NCBI GenBank assembly: GCA_016201645.1
Contig: JACQCL010000194.1
Coordinates: 1 to 15,184, forward strand
DNA: 15,184 nucleotides
Origin: Candidatus Rokuibacteriota bacterium
Lineage (GTDB): Bacteria; Methylomirabilota; Methylomirabilia; Rokubacteriales; CSP1-6
Reading direction: 5' to 3'
Positions 7,368 through 14,486 of the stretch are shown piece by piece. The translations under genes were made by a program, and so were the position numbers. Under the pieces are notes generated by a model that did not search any database, was not told the origin of the DNA, and saw nothing but the letters and a program-made list of their open reading frames with translations. Position 1 is the stretch's first letter. Each line of letters starts with the position of its first letter.

Positions 7368-8090
7368 ATGGAAGGCCTGATCGCCCAGGGGCTCTTCAAG
7401 CGCTTCGGCCCCCGCCGGGTAGTGGACAACGTCAGCTTCGACATCCAGCGCGGGGAGGTGGTGGGGCTCCTCGGCCCGAACGGGGCGGGGAAGACCACCT
7501 CGTTCTACATGATGGTCGGCCTCCTCCGACCCGACGGGGGACGGATCTTCTTAGAGGGAGAAGAGATCAGCGATTTGCCAATGTACAAGCGCTGCCGAAT
7601 GGGGATCGGGTACCTTCCCCAGGAATCTTCGGTCTTCCGGAAATTGACCGTGGAGGAAAACCTCCTGGCCATCTTGGAAATCTTGGACCTCTCACACGCC
7701 CAGCGGCTGGACCGGCTGCATGAGCTCCTCGAAGAGTTGGACCTCGCTCCGCTGGCCCGCCACAAGGCCTTCAGCCTCTCCGGCGGCGAGCGCCGGCGCC
7801 TGGAAATCACCCGCGCGCTGATCACGTCGCCGCGGTACCTGCTCCTGGACGAGCCGTTCACCGGGATCGACCCGATTGCCATCGGGGATATTCAGGAGAT
7901 CGTCGCGCGGCTCCGGGAGCGGGGGCTGGGCATCCTGATCACCGACCACAACGTGAGAGAAACCCTCGCGATCACCGATCGGGCCTACATCCTCTACGAC
8001 GGCAAAATCCTGGTCTCGGGGACCGCCATGGAGCTGGCTCAGAACCCCGTCGCCCGCGAGATTTACCTGGGCGAGAAGTTCTCCCTGTAG
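7368..8090 (+). CDS. lptB: LPS export ABC transporter ATPase LptB
   Basis: LptB is the cytoplasmic ATPase that powers LPS extraction by LptBFG. The protein has 240 residues, the usual length. Walker A is GPNGAGKTT (36-44), the Q-loop glutamine is Gln85 in GYLPQESSVF, the signature is LSGGERRRLEI (137-147), Walker B is YLLLDEP (Asp161, Glu162) and the H-loop is His194 in TDHNV. DEPFTGIDPIAIGDIQ closely matches the LptB-specific DEPFAGVDPI region, which separates it from amino-acid transporter ATPases. ATG 7368 lies seven bases after lptA with no clear Shine-Dalgarno. The membrane partners lptF and lptG are not in this window. rpoN follows after 24 bases, the common lptB-rpoN order of many diderm bacteria. 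Confidence 0.97.
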   Translation: MEGLIAQGLFKRFGPRRVVDNVSFDIQRGEVVGLLGPNGAGKTTSFYMMVGLLRPDGGRIFLEGEEISDLPMYKRCRMGIGYLPQESSVFRKLTVEENLLAILEILDLSHAQRLDRLHELLEELDLAPLARHKAFSLSGGERRRLEITRALITSPRYLLLDEPFTGIDPIAIGDIQEIVARLRERGLGILITDHNVRETLAITDRAYILYDGKILVSGTAMELAQNPVAREIYLGEKFSL

Positions 8091-8114
8091 GGTCCCCCGC
8101 CGAGGACGACCCCA

Positions 8115-9572
8115 ATGGCCACAGAGGCGCGTCTCTCCCTTCGGCAGACCCAGCGGGTGGTCATGACCCCGCTCCTGCAGCAGGCCATCCAGCTCCTCCA
8201 GCTCTCCACCCTGGAGCTCCAGGAGCTGGTCCAGAAGGAATTGCTGGAGAACCCCCTCTTGGAGGAGTTGCCGGCCGACGGCACGGAGGGAGGCGAGCGA
8301 ACCGCCGAGAGCCCGAGCGCCGCCCCGGCGGACCCCACGCCCGACATCGCGCCGGCCCCGCCCACCACCGGCGATTCCGCCCAAGCGGACGTGCTCCCCT
8401 TCGACCTCACCTCGGCGATCTTTGACTACCCCGAGGAGCCCACCCTCGTCCAGCAGGAGGATCGCGAGGAGCCGCCCTTCGAGAACTTCGCGCGAACCGC
8501 GACCACCCTCGCCGAGCACCTGGAAGAACAGCTTCGGATGGCCTCCGACGATCCCCGCGTCCGGGCGGTCGGCGAGGCCATTATCGGCAACATCGACGAC
8601 GACGGCTACCTCCGCTGCGAGCTGGCTGAGATCGCCCAGAACACGGCGGCGAGCCTCGAGGACGTGGAAAGGGTGCTGGCCCTGATCCAGTCGTTCGATC
8701 CGCCGGGGATCGCTGCCCGAACTCCCCAAGAGTGTCTCTTGATCCAGCTCCGCGCGGACCCCATGCCCGATCCCGTGGCCGTGGAAATCGCCGAGCAGCA
8801 CTTCGAGGCCCTGGAGCGCCTCCGGTACCTCGAGATCGCCAAGGCGCTCAAGCTCCCGCTCGAGCGGATCATGGAGGCGGTGGAGGAGATCCAGTCCCTC
8901 GAACCGAAGCCGGGCCGGCGGTTCGGCGCTCTCGACACCCGCTACATCACCCCCGACGTGTTCGTCCACAAGATGGGGGAGGAGTACACGGTGGTGCTGA
9001 ACGAAGACAGCATCCCCCGGCTCAGGGTGAACTCGCTCTACCGGAGCCTCCTGCGCAGCGGCGGCCCGGAGGCCAAGCAGTACGTCGAGCAAAAGCTCCG
9101 CTCGGCGATCTGGCTCATCAAGAGCGTCCACCAGCGCCAGCGGACCCTCTACCGCGTCACCGAGAGCATCGTGAAGTTCCAGCGGGAATTCCTGGACAAA
9201 GGGCTCTCCTTCCTCCGCCCGCTCTCGCTGAGAGACGTGGGAGAGGATGTCGCGATGCACGAGTCCACGATCAGCCGTGTGACCACCAACAAGTACGTGC
9301 AGACCCCCCAGGGGCTCTTCGAGCTCAAGTACTGCTTCCACAGCGGCATCACCACCGGCGACGGGGATAAGGTCTCCTCCCTCTCGGTCAAGAAGATGAT
9401 CAGCGATCTCCTCGAGGGGGAAGACTCCGGCAAGCCGCTCTCCGACCAGGAGATCGCCCAGATCCTCAAGGGACGCGGCCTCGTGATCGCCCGGCGCACC
9501 GTCGCCAAGTATCGGGAGGAACTCGGCCTTCTGCCCTCTCACCGACGCCGACTCGCCCCCAAGAGGCGCTAG
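8115..9572 (+). CDS. rpoN: RNA polymerase sigma-54 factor
   Basis: Sigma-54 directs RNA polymerase to -24/-12 promoters and needs AAA+ activators. The protein has 485 residues. Region I (1-50) is the Gln/Leu-rich activator-responsive segment, LRQTQRVVMTPLLQQAIQLL. Region II (~51-115) is an acidic, Pro/Ala-rich linker. The core-binding domain spans ~120-300 and includes DDDGYL and FDPPGIAARTPQECL. The DNA-binding part has the helix-turn-helix (~373-396, VAMHESTISRVTTNKYVQTP) and a perfect RpoN box, ARRTVAKYRE (459-468). All domains are intact. GAGGA at 8102-8106 supports ATG 8115. It begins the rpoN-hpf-rapZ block. I saw no clear -24/-12 sigma-54 promoter in the short gaps of this window. Confidence 0.98.
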   Translation: MATEARLSLRQTQRVVMTPLLQQAIQLLQLSTLELQELVQKELLENPLLEELPADGTEGGERTAESPSAAPADPTPDIAPAPPTTGDSAQADVLPFDLTSAIFDYPEEPTLVQQEDREEPPFENFARTATTLAEHLEEQLRMASDDPRVRAVGEAIIGNIDDDGYLRCELAEIAQNTAASLEDVERVLALIQSFDPPGIAARTPQECLLIQLRADPMPDPVAVEIAEQHFEALERLRYLEIAKALKLPLERIMEAVEEIQSLEPKPGRRFGALDTRYITPDVFVHKMGEEYTVVLNEDSIPRLRVNSLYRSLLRSGGPEAKQYVEQKLRSAIWLIKSVHQRQRTLYRVTESIVKFQREFLDKGLSFLRPLSLRDVGEDVAMHESTISRVTTNKYVQTPQGLFELKYCFHSGITTGDGDKVSSLSVKKMISDLLEGEDSGKPLSDQEIAQILKGRGLVIARRTVAKYREELGLLPSHRRRLAPKRR

Positions 9573-9575
9573 GAG
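9571..9575 (+). promoter_or_regulatory. Ribosome binding site that decides the hpf start
   Basis: AGGAG overlaps the rpoN stop codon (TAG, 9570-9572). It directly abuts the ATG at 9576 but is six bases from the ATG at 9582. Only the second spacing is workable, so it favours 9582 as the hpf start. Confidence 0.7.
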
Positions 9576-9581
9576 ATGGCT

Positions 9582-10103
9582 ATGCGGTTCATAATCAGCG
9601 CCCGCCACGTCGCCATCACCCCGGCCTTTCGTTCGGCGATCGAGCGCAAGGTCGGAAAACTCTCGCGCATCCTCCCCAAGATCATCGGGGCCAAGATCAT
9701 GCTCTCGGCGCAGAAGTACCGGCGCATCGCGGAGCTGACGCTCCTCGCGAAGGGGAAGATTTTCCACAGCGAGGAGACGGCCGGCGACCTCGCGACGGCC
9801 GTGGATCTTGCGGTTGACGCGCTGTCCCGACAGGTGCGGCAGGAGAAGGACCGGATTCGCGAACGCAAGCCGAGGGTCTCGCCTCGGCGGCCGGTTCTCC
9901 GGACGCCGCGCGGGGGGGATTCCGCGCCCGCGCTCGTCTCCCGGCGCGTCTCTCCCAAGCCCATGTCCGTCGAAGAGGCGGTCATGCAGCTTGGCCTCCG
10001 GCCGGACCAGTTCCTGGTCTTCACCAACGCCACGACCGAGGCCGTCAACGTCCTCTACCGGAGGAAGAACGGCGGGCTGGGCCTGATCGAACCCGTCGCG
10101 TGA
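9582..10103 (+). CDS. hpf: Ribosome hibernation promoting factor, long form
   Basis: Long-form HPF binds the 30S decoding centre and dimerises 70S ribosomes into inactive 100S particles under starvation. The protein has 173 residues from ATG 9582. The N-terminal S30AE/YfiA-like domain (1-~95, MRFIISARHVAITPAFRSAI to LSRQVRQEKDRIRERK) is joined by a basic Pro/Arg-rich linker (~96-128) to the C-terminal dimerisation domain (~129-173, SVEEAVMQLGLRPDQFLVFTN and VLYRRKNGGLGLIEP). An ATG at 9576 in the same frame would add two residues but lacks usable ribosome-binding-site spacing. It follows rpoN immediately, and its stop overlaps the GTG of rapZ. Position next to rpoN is the classic location for this gene. 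Confidence 0.96.
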   Translation: MRFIISARHVAITPAFRSAIERKVGKLSRILPKIIGAKIMLSAQKYRRIAELTLLAKGKIFHSEETAGDLATAVDLAVDALSRQVRQEKDRIRERKPRVSPRRPVLRTPRGGDSAPALVSRRVSPKPMSVEEAVMQLGLRPDQFLVFTNATTEAVNVLYRRKNGGLGLIEPVA

Positions 10104-10975
10104 TCGGCATGGACGACAAGCCGCGCTTCGTCATCATCACCGGCCTCAGCGGGGCCGGGAAGAGCTTCGCCATCAAATGCTTCGAGGACATGGGCTACTT
10201 CTGCGTTGACAACCTGCCGACGACGATCATCCCGACGTTTGCCGAACTCTGCGCACAGTCCACCCGCGAGATCCGACGGATCGCCCTCGGGATCGACGTC
10301 CGGGAGGGAGAATACCTCGCCCACCTCGTCGACATTCTCCAGGAGCTGAAGGCGAAGGGATACCCCACGGCGGTGCTGTTCCTGGAAGCGGGAGACGAAT
10401 CGCTTGTCCGCCGCTATCACGAAACGCGGCGGCGGCACCCGCTGGCAGGGGACGGCAGTGTGCTGGACGGGATTCGGGCGGAGCGGAAGGCCATGGCCCA
10501 CCTGCGCGAGATCGCCGACCGAATCGTGGACACCTCCGGCCTCACCGTCCACCAGTTCAAGGAGCTGCTGGTGGATTTCTACGGCGCGACGACGAGCCGC
10601 GCCTTCACGGTGTCGCTGGTCTCCTTCGGCTACAAGCACGGGATCCCGTACGACTCGGATCTTGTCTTGGACGTCCGCTTCCTTCCCAACCCCCACTTCG
10701 TCGAGGGCCTGCGCGCCCTCGACGGGCGTGACGCCGCGGTCAGGGAGTTCGTCTTCAAGCACGGAGAGAGTCGCCAGCTCTTGGACCGGCTCAAGGACCT
10801 CCTGAAGTTCCTGCTGCCCTTCTACCAGCGGGAAGGCAAGGCGTACCTCACGGTCGCGATCGGGTGCACGGGGGGGCGGCACCGGTCGGTCGCCCTCGTC
10901 GAGGAACTCCGGTCCTTCCTGGAAGCGCAGAGCTTTCCCCCCACCGTGACCCACCGGGACCTCGACCGTGAGTGA
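10100..10975 (+). CDS. rapZ: RapZ-family nucleotide-binding protein (RNase adapter)
   Basis: RapZ in E. coli binds small RNAs and glucosamine-6-phosphate and controls GlmS, and thus amino-sugar supply for cell envelope precursors; in most other phyla its role is less clear. The protein has 291 residues. Walker A GLSGAGKS is at 15-22, followed by CFEDMGYFCVDNLP, the LDVRFLPNPHFVEGLR region, and a C-terminal domain with the conserved IGCTGGRHRSV motif. The start is GTG 10100, overlapping the hpf stop as GTGA, or ATG 10109 three codons later; the sequence does not decide. The ptsN or hprK gene that often sits between hpf and rapZ is missing. Its 3' end overlaps the next gene by eight bases. Confidence 0.95.
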   Translation: MIGMDDKPRFVIITGLSGAGKSFAIKCFEDMGYFCVDNLPTTIIPTFAELCAQSTREIRRIALGIDVREGEYLAHLVDILQELKAKGYPTAVLFLEAGDESLVRRYHETRRRHPLAGDGSVLDGIRAERKAMAHLREIADRIVDTSGLTVHQFKELLVDFYGATTSRAFTVSLVSFGYKHGIPYDSDLVLDVRFLPNPHFVEGLRALDGRDAAVREFVFKHGESRQLLDRLKDLLKFLLPFYQREGKAYLTVAIGCTGGRHRSVALVEELRSFLEAQSFPPTVTHRDLDRE

Positions 10976-13109
10976 ACCCGGTGGGCCGACGGGCGCAGCC
11001 GACAAGCTGACCTTTCTCTTCGGCATCCACAACCACCAGCCCGCGGGAAACTTCGACCATGTGATCGCCGAGGCCACCGAGCGCGCTTACCACCCGTTCC
11101 TCGCCATCCTCCACGAGTTTCCCGATCTCCCCGCGACGATCCATACGTCGGGGAGCCTTCTCGAGTGGCTCAAGGAGCGCGGCTCCAGGACATTTGACCT
11201 CCTGGGCACGCTCGTGGCCAGGGGGCAGGTCGAGCTGCTCACCGGCGGGTTCCACGAACCGATCCTCCCCGTCCTCCCCGATTGGGACAAGGTGGGCCAG
11301 ATCCAGCAGCTCACGGAATTTCTGACGCGTCATTTCGGCGTTCGTCCCCGCGGCATGTGGTTGGCCGAGCGGGTCTGGGAGCCCCACCTGCCGAAAGTCC
11401 TCCGCGAAAGCGGGATCGAGTACGTCCTTGTTGATGACGGCCACTTCGCCCTGGCCGGCCTGGACCCGGCGGCGCTCGGCGGGTATTTCTTGACGGAGGA
11501 GCAGGGCGCCACGCTCGCGGTGTTCCCCATCAGCCAGCGGCTCCGCTACCTGGTGCCGTTCTGCGAGCCCGAAGAAACCCTGGCCTTCCTTGCCGAGCGC
11601 CGGAAAACGGCGAGAAGCCTGACCCTGGTGGACGACGGCGAGAAGTTCGGCGTCTGGCCGGGCACCCACCGGCGCTGCTATGAAGCGGGGTGGCTCCGCC
11701 GCTTCTTCGAGACGCTCGTCAAGACGGACTGGCTCGAAGTCGCCACCTTCTCCGCGGACCTCGACCGCCACTCACCGTCGGGGCGGATCTACCTCCCCAC
11801 CGCGGCCTACCGGGAGATGGGGGAGTGGGCGCTGCCGGCCGACGCCGCCCGCGACCTCGAGGAGATGAAAGACCGCGTGCTGGCCCTGCCGGACGGGGAG
11901 AAGCTGGGAAATCTGCTCCGCGGCGGGTTCTGGCGGAACTTCCTCGTCAAGTATCCGGAGGTGAACGACCTCCACTGGAAGATGCTCCGGCTCTCCCACG
12001 CCATCCACGAGTCCCTGGCGCGCGAGCCCGGGGACGGGCGACTCCTAGAAGCGCAGCGCCACCTCTGGCGCGGCCAGGGTAACGACGCGTACTGGCACGG
12101 GGTGTTCGGCGGCTGCTACCTTCCGCACCTTCGTCGGGGAGTCCGGCAGGCCCTGATCACCGCCGACCGCCTGCTGGGAGAAGCCACGGAGCGAAACCCG
12201 ATGGGGTGGAGCCGTCAAGACTTGAATGGCGATGGGCACGCCGAGGTGTTGATCCGGACGCCCGCCCTGACGCTGACGCTCAACCCCGCGGCCGGCGGCA
12301 GCCTCACGGAGATCGCTTACGCGCCCAAGGCGCTGGATCTGGCCGACGTGCTGGCGCGCCGGCCTGAAGCCTACCACGCTCGGATCAAGGCCGCCGGTCC
12401 CACCGAGGACGCTCCCGAATCCGTCAAGACGATCCATGAGCGGCTGACGGTCAAGGAGCCCGGGGCCCTGGACGTTCTCGGTTACGACCGGTTCCGCCGG
12501 GCCTGCCTCTTGGACGGCCTCTTCCCTCAATCGGGAGAATTGGACGCGCTCTCTCCGTGGGACCGGGCGGAGGTGGTCCTCGGGGACCAGCAGATGGACC
12601 ACCGGGTCCAGAGCACAGGGGAGAAAATCAGCATCATCTTTTCACTCGCAAATCCAAGTGGATGGCCTCTCCTCGTTGAGAAAACGGTGACGGTGGTGGA
12701 GACCCGCGCGGAGGTGGACGTGGCCTATCGCCTCCGGTGGACTGGCACTGCCCGGCTCAGCGGGCGCTGGGCCGCGCAGTGGAACCTCGCTCTCACCGGT
12801 GGAGATGCTCCCGCCCGCTACTACCGTCTGCCCGGCCTGCCGAGCCTCAAGAACCGGGGGCTCGCCTCGAACCAGACGGACGTCGGCCTCGTGGATGAAT
12901 GGATTGGCCTCGCCGTGACCCTGGCCTGGGGCCAGCCCGCAACCCTCGCGTGGGCGCCGGTGGAAACGGTGTCGCTCTCAGAGGCGGGCGTCGAGCGAAT
13001 CTTCCAGGGCTCGTCGCTGCTCCTGGCGTGGCCCGTGTCCCTCGATCCCGGCGATGAGTGGGAGGAACGCATCACGCTCAGCGTCGATGAACGAGGGGAT
13101 TCTCCTTGA
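10968..13109 (+). CDS. GH57 glycoside hydrolase: 4-alpha-glucanotransferase or alpha-amylase
   Basis: This is a retaining GH57 enzyme acting on alpha-1,4-glucans such as glycogen or maltodextrins. The protein has 713 residues; the Thermococcus litoralis 4-alpha-glucanotransferase has 659. Family motifs are HNHQP (21-25), TGGFHEPIL (92-100), WLAERVWEP with probable nucleophile Glu134, and VDDGEKFGVWP with probable acid/base Asp222 or Asp223. A helical middle (~280-400) precedes a C-terminal beta-sandwich (~410-710) that begins with DLNGDGHAEVL (418-428), as in the DUF1925/DUF1926 pair of this subfamily. There is no signal peptide, so it is cytoplasmic. The start GTG 10968 overlaps rapZ by eight bases, implying coupling. 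Transferase versus hydrolase cannot be decided from sequence; synteny suggests stored glucan metabolism. Confidence 0.93.
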   Translation: MSEPGGPTGAADKLTFLFGIHNHQPAGNFDHVIAEATERAYHPFLAILHEFPDLPATIHTSGSLLEWLKERGSRTFDLLGTLVARGQVELLTGGFHEPILPVLPDWDKVGQIQQLTEFLTRHFGVRPRGMWLAERVWEPHLPKVLRESGIEYVLVDDGHFALAGLDPAALGGYFLTEEQGATLAVFPISQRLRYLVPFCEPEETLAFLAERRKTARSLTLVDDGEKFGVWPGTHRRCYEAGWLRRFFETLVKTDWLEVATFSADLDRHSPSGRIYLPTAAYREMGEWALPADAARDLEEMKDRVLALPDGEKLGNLLRGGFWRNFLVKYPEVNDLHWKMLRLSHAIHESLAREPGDGRLLEAQRHLWRGQGNDAYWHGVFGGCYLPHLRRGVRQALITADRLLGEATERNPMGWSRQDLNGDGHAEVLIRTPALTLTLNPAAGGSLTEIAYAPKALDLADVLARRPEAYHARIKAAGPTEDAPESVKTIHERLTVKEPGALDVLGYDRFRRACLLDGLFPQSGELDALSPWDRAEVVLGDQQMDHRVQSTGEKISIIFSLANPSGWPLLVEKTVTVVETRAEVDVAYRLRWTGTARLSGRWAAQWNLALTGGDAPARYYRLPGLPSLKNRGLASNQTDVGLVDEWIGLAVTLAWGQPATLAWAPVETVSLSEAGVERIFQGSSLLLAWPVSLDPGDEWEERITLSVDERGDSP

Positions 13110-13134
13110 GGCGCTTGGGACGATGTGCTAAAGT
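13106..13134 (+). promoter_or_regulatory. Probable metK promoter (sigma-70, extended -10)
   Basis: TTGAGG (13106-13111, overlapping the GH57 stop) and TAAAGT (13129-13134) are spaced by 17 bases. A TG dinucleotide one base upstream of the -10 (13126-13127) gives an extended -10. The 69-base gap after the GH57 gene and the strong downstream ribosome binding site suggest metK begins a new transcript. Found by eye. Confidence 0.5.
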
Positions 13135-13145
13135 GCCGTCTTTAG
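13128..13145 (+). promoter_or_regulatory. Inverted repeat over the metK -10 region, possible operator
   Basis: CTAAAG (13128-13133) and CTTTAG (13140-13145) form a perfect 6-bp inverted repeat with a 6-base spacer. It covers the predicted -10 box and start site, where a bound repressor would block transcription. A weak hairpin in the leader RNA is the alternative. No regulator can be named. Confidence 0.35.
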
Positions 13146-13167
13146 AGCCGGGACGTCTGTCGAACGG

Positions 13168-13174
13168 GGAGGAG
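13168..13174 (+). promoter_or_regulatory. Strong ribosome binding site of metK
   Basis: GGAGGAG lies four bases before ATG 13179, the best Shine-Dalgarno match in the window. It contrasts with the weak or absent sites of the overlapping genes and suggests high, independent translation of metK. Confidence 0.75.
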
Positions 13175-13178
13175 TGAC

Positions 13179-14330
13179 ATGGCACGGGAGGAACACCTCT
13201 TCACATCCGAGTCGGTGACCGAGGGGCACCCTGACAAGATCGCCGACCAGATCTCGGACGCGGTGCTCGATGCGATCATCGCTCAGGATCCCGTCGGCCG
13301 GGTCGCGTGCGAATCCCTCCTGACCACCGGCCTCGTCGTGGTGGCCGGCGAGATTACGACCTCGTGCTACGTGGACATCCCGCGGATCGCGCGCGAGACG
13401 ATCAAGGAGGTCGGGTACACCCGCGCCAAGTACGGTTTCGACTACGAGACGTGCGGGGTCATCACGGCGATTGACGAGCAGTCCGCCGACATCGCCATGG
13501 GCGTGGACGCGCTGGGGGCCGGGGACCAGGGGCTCATGTTCGGCTACGCGTGCACCGAAACGCCGGAACTGATGCCGCTCCCGATCATGCTCGCCCACGG
13601 CCTCGTTCGACGGCTCAGCGAGGTGCGCCGGACCGGCCTCGTGGACTATCTCAGGCCGGATGGAAAGAGCCAGGTCACCATCCGCTACGTGGACGGCAAG
13701 CCGCGGTCGGTCGAGACGGTGGTCGTCTCCGCCCAGCACAGCCCCGACGTCACCCTCCAGAAGATCCGCGAGGACATCATCGAAAAAGTGATCCTGCCGA
13801 CCATCCCCCCCGAATTTATCGACCCCAAGAAATGCATCTACCACATCAACCCCACGGGGCGCTTCGTCACCGGGGGTCCGATGGGCGACACGGGGGTCAC
13901 CGGCCGCAAGATCATCGTGGACACCTACGGCGGGACGTGCCCGCACGGGGGCGGAGCGTTTTCGGGCAAGGATCCGACCAAGGTGGACCGCTCCGCCTCT
14001 TACATGGCCCGGCACATCGCCAAGAACATCGTCGCCGCGGGCCTGGCGGAGCGGGTGCAGCTCCAGGTCGCCTACGCCATCGGCCTGCGCGAGCCCGTGT
14101 CGGTCATGGTCGAGACCTTCGGGACGGGCAAGGTTCCGAACGCGGCGCTCCAGGAACTGATCCGCCGGCACTTCGACCTCACCCCGGCCGGCATCATCAA
14201 GTACCTCAACCTGCGGCGGCCGATCTTCAAGAAAACGGCGGCGTACGGTCACTTCGGACGAAACGAGCCCGAGTTCACCTGGGAGCGGACCGATCGCGTC
14301 AAAGACCTGAGAGACGACGCCCGGATATAA
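13179..14330 (+). CDS. metK: S-adenosylmethionine synthase
   Basis: MetK makes S-adenosylmethionine from methionine and ATP, releasing phosphate and pyrophosphate. The protein has 383 residues (E. coli 384). The N-terminal motif LFTSESVTEGHPDKIADQIS carries the ATP-binding His17. GAGDQGLMFGYA is the conserved flexible-loop/ATP motif, TGGPMGDTGVTGRKIIVDTYGG and GGGAFSGKDPTKVDRSA are the metal- and phosphate-binding signatures, and the chain ends with AAYGHFGR and FTWERTD, all typical of the bacterial family. ATG 13179 has a strong ribosome binding site. It is followed, directly after its stop, by a palindromic repeat and then ahcY, giving a methyl-cycle pair. The 5' leader of about 40 bases is too short for a known SAM riboswitch. 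Confidence 0.98.
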   Translation: MAREEHLFTSESVTEGHPDKIADQISDAVLDAIIAQDPVGRVACESLLTTGLVVVAGEITTSCYVDIPRIARETIKEVGYTRAKYGFDYETCGVITAIDEQSADIAMGVDALGAGDQGLMFGYACTETPELMPLPIMLAHGLVRRLSEVRRTGLVDYLRPDGKSQVTIRYVDGKPRSVETVVVSAQHSPDVTLQKIREDIIEKVILPTIPPEFIDPKKCIYHINPTGRFVTGGPMGDTGVTGRKIIVDTYGGTCPHGGGAFSGKDPTKVDRSASYMARHIAKNIVAAGLAERVQLQVAYAIGLREPVSVMVETFGTGKVPNAALQELIRRHFDLTPAGIIKYLNLRRPIFKKTAAYGHFGRNEPEFTWERTDRVKDLRDDARI

Positions 14331-14331
14331 C

Positions 14332-14454
14332 TCGGAGGGGGGCTCCGCCCCCCTTCCGACGCTCCGCGGCAAAGCCGCCCCCTCGCTTCGCTCGGGGCTT
14401 CGGGGGCTGCCTCCCCCGTAGGAGAATAGGTTGCGCGGGCCTTGCCTGCGCTCG
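14332..14454 (+). repeat. Palindromic dispersed repeat, copy 2, between metK and ahcY
   Basis: This is the second copy of the element at 1993-2132, in opposite orientation. Hairpin A is 14332-14343/14347-14359, a 12-bp stem with one extra base in the right arm. Then come a small GCGGC-AAA-GCCGC hairpin (14366-14378), a 6-bp stem at 14401-14406/14413-14418, and hairpin C at 14433-14440/14444-14451 with one G-T pair. The outer segments match copy 1 (28 of 29 and 25 of 29 bases); the interior differs in length and sequence. It starts one base after the metK stop and leaves about 30 bases before ahcY. It has no T-run, so terminator activity is doubtful, though it could attenuate or protect RNA ends. 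Confidence 0.85.
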
Positions 14455-14475
14455 TACGCCCCAACAAGACCGCGC

Positions 14476-14482
14476 GAGGTGA
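14476..14482 (+). promoter_or_regulatory. Ribosome binding site of ahcY
   Basis: GAGGTGA lies four bases before the GTG at 14487 and decides that start; an ATG at 14482 is out of frame. Confidence 0.65.
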
Positions 14483-14486
14483 TGCG

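Noticed and set aside
7692..9767. A 691-codon open frame on the minus strand opposite lptB, rpoN and hpf
   Set aside because: The plus-strand frames encode unmistakable LptB, RpoN and HPF. Long antisense frames are expected in GC-rich genes with strong third-position bias, and the product shows no recognisable domain, only a skewed Gly/Leu/Asp/Arg composition.
13135..13178. SAM riboswitch or MetJ box upstream of metK (GGACGTCT at 13151-13158 resembles the MetJ box)
   Set aside because: The leader is far too short for SAM-I to SAM-IV folds. MetJ needs tandem boxes and is known from gamma-proteobacteria; only one 7-of-8 match exists here.
14332..14360. Intrinsic terminator after metK (and likewise 2104-2132 after the CCA-enzyme gene)
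   Set aside because: The hairpins are strong but not followed by a T-run on either strand; they are better explained as parts of the repeat.
14455..14486. SAH riboswitch upstream of ahcY
   Set aside because: Only about 30 bases lie between the repeat and the start codon, and I see no consensus core of the SAH aptamer.
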